Assembly: GCF_005518285.1 (NCBI RefSeq)
Contig: NZ_SJDU01000100.1
Coordinates: forward strand, 1-6,856
Length of the DNA stretch: 6,856 nucleotides
From: Brachyspira catarrhinii
GTDB taxonomy: Bacteria; Spirochaetota; Brachyspiria; Brachyspirales; Brachyspiraceae
Direction: 5' to 3'
Numbering within the stretch: position 1 is the stretch's first letter; each line of letters opens with the position of its first letter. A program made the position numbers and the translations under genes. The notes below the pieces were generated by a model. It worked only from the letters and a program-made list of their open reading frames with translations, searched no databases and was not told the origin of the DNA. Below, piece by piece: positions 6,557-6,856 of the stretch.

Positions 6557-6680
6557 TGTCATTGCGAAATAGTGAAAACTATTGAAGCAATCTATAAAGT
6601 GTGGATTGCCACGCCTCACGCTGTTCGGCTCGCACATGCTGTGCGCCTCGCTTTGCGTGCCTTCGGCAACGGCAATGACA
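6557..6680. repeat. Bipartite palindromic repeat element with 9-bp terminal inverted repeats
   Basis: TGTCATTGC (6557-6565) and GCAATGACA (6672-6680) are perfect terminal inverted repeats. Inside, GCAATC (6587-6592) mirrors GATTGC (6604-6609), so the element consists of two units facing each other. The left unit folds as ATTGC, GA, AATAGT, GAAA, ACTATT, GAA, GCAAT: a six-pair stem capped by a GNRA-type GAAA loop. The right unit contains CGCACA/TGTGCG (6631-6636/6640-6645), CACGC/GCGTG (6610-6614/6655-6659) and TGCC/GGCA (6658-6661/6665-6668). The right half is about 62 percent GC, far above its surroundings. No transposase and no target duplication are seen. A MITE-like or REP-like element is the most likely explanation. 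Confidence 0.7.
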
Positions 6681-6803
6681 GAAATTTGCTAACTTCATTT
6701 AATTAATTTTACTATATTTTTTTATCTTTTTATAAACTTTACTTAAAATTACATATTAACTTAAAATTTTTTTAAAAAAATTCGCTTTTTTAACAAAAAA
6801 GTG
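6681..6803. other. A/T-tract region upstream of the last promoter
   Basis: No gene is visible here. It holds a direct repeat ACTTAAAATT (6741-6750 and 6759-6768), an 18-base palindrome of T7A7 with AA/TT flanks (6765-6782) and a 7-bp inverted repeat CTTTTTT/AAAAAAG (6785-6791/6795-6801). The A- and T-tracts centred near 6777, 6788 and 6797 are about one helical turn apart and lie just upstream of the -35 box. This would suit intrinsic curvature or an UP-element contact, by inference only. Confidence 0.4.
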
Positions 6804-6831
6804 TTGACAAATTTTTTAAATTTGTTATAAT
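6804..6831 (+). promoter_or_regulatory. Consensus sigma-70 promoter reading out of the window
   Basis: TTGACA at 6804-6809 and TATAAT at 6826-6831 are separated by 16 bases, and TGT before the -10 gives an extended -10 element. Transcription would start near 6838. Only about 19 transcribed bases remain in the window, with no start codon or recognisable RNA gene, so the product is unknown. Confidence 0.82.
6807..6825. promoter_or_regulatory. Palindrome filling the promoter spacer (candidate repressor site)
   Basis: ACAAATTT (6807-6814) and AAATTTGT (6818-6825) are perfect inverted repeats around TTT. They fill the space between the -35 and -10 boxes and overlap the last three bases of the -35. 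A dimeric protein bound here would block RNA polymerase. The promoter at 1250-1278 does not carry this palindrome, so it is not simply part of the consensus. Confidence 0.45.
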
Positions 6832-6856
6832 ACATATAGAGAGTTTGAAGCTGTAT

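Noticed and set aside
6397..6680. CRISPR array
   Set aside because: Only three copies of a palindromic unit are present, two direct and one inverted, with irregular spacing and no spacer-like regularity.
6838..6856. Start of 16S rRNA (GAGAGTTTGA)
   Set aside because: The match ends after GAGAGTTTGA; the following bases AGCTGTAT do not continue the conserved TCCTGGCTCAG, so it is probably chance in a leader sequence.

Overview
The window reads as chromosomal DNA of a very AT-rich, diderm bacterium. The best fit is a spirochaete of the Brachyspira type. This rests on the low GC content, the standard genetic code (TGA is used as a stop), strong purine-rich ribosome binding sites, a secreted outer-membrane barrel protein and an FtsK with a huge asparagine-rich linker. 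The genus is an inference from overall character, not from a database match. All four genes lie on the + strand.

Layout. Positions 1-921 hold the 3' part of a gene that began before the window. Its product looks like a degenerate CHAT (caspase-like) domain that seems to lack the catalytic His and Cys. A 394-base AT-rich gap follows, ending in a perfect 12-bp dyad and a perfect consensus sigma-70 promoter (TTGACA, 17 bases, TATAAT). That promoter drives a one-gene unit (1316-2038) for a small outer-membrane beta-barrel protein, closed by a clear intrinsic terminator (2065-2099). Next comes a two-gene operon: uppP (2204-3031, undecaprenyl-diphosphate phosphatase) and, 11 bases later, ftsK (3043-6396, DNA translocase). 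Together they join recycling of the cell-wall lipid carrier with chromosome clearance at the division septum.

Downstream of ftsK, 6397-6680 is non-coding and packed with consecutive inverted repeats. It includes three copies (two direct, one inverted) of a unit of the form TGTCATTRC...GYAATC, and its last 80 bases are about 62 percent GC. The first and second copies differ by a compensatory base-pair change, which suggests selection on a folded form. The window closes with A/T-tract DNA and a second perfect-hexamer promoter (TTGACA, 16 bases, TATAAT), whose spacer is a perfect palindrome. It must drive a gene or RNA beyond the right edge.

No CRISPR array, tRNA, rRNA, transposase or phage gene is visible. 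The core genes (uppP, ftsK) are ordinary. The parts worth a second look are the hairpin and repeat field after ftsK, the FtsK linker with its asparagine-poor islands, the apparently dead CHAT domain, and the two dyads placed at strong promoters.
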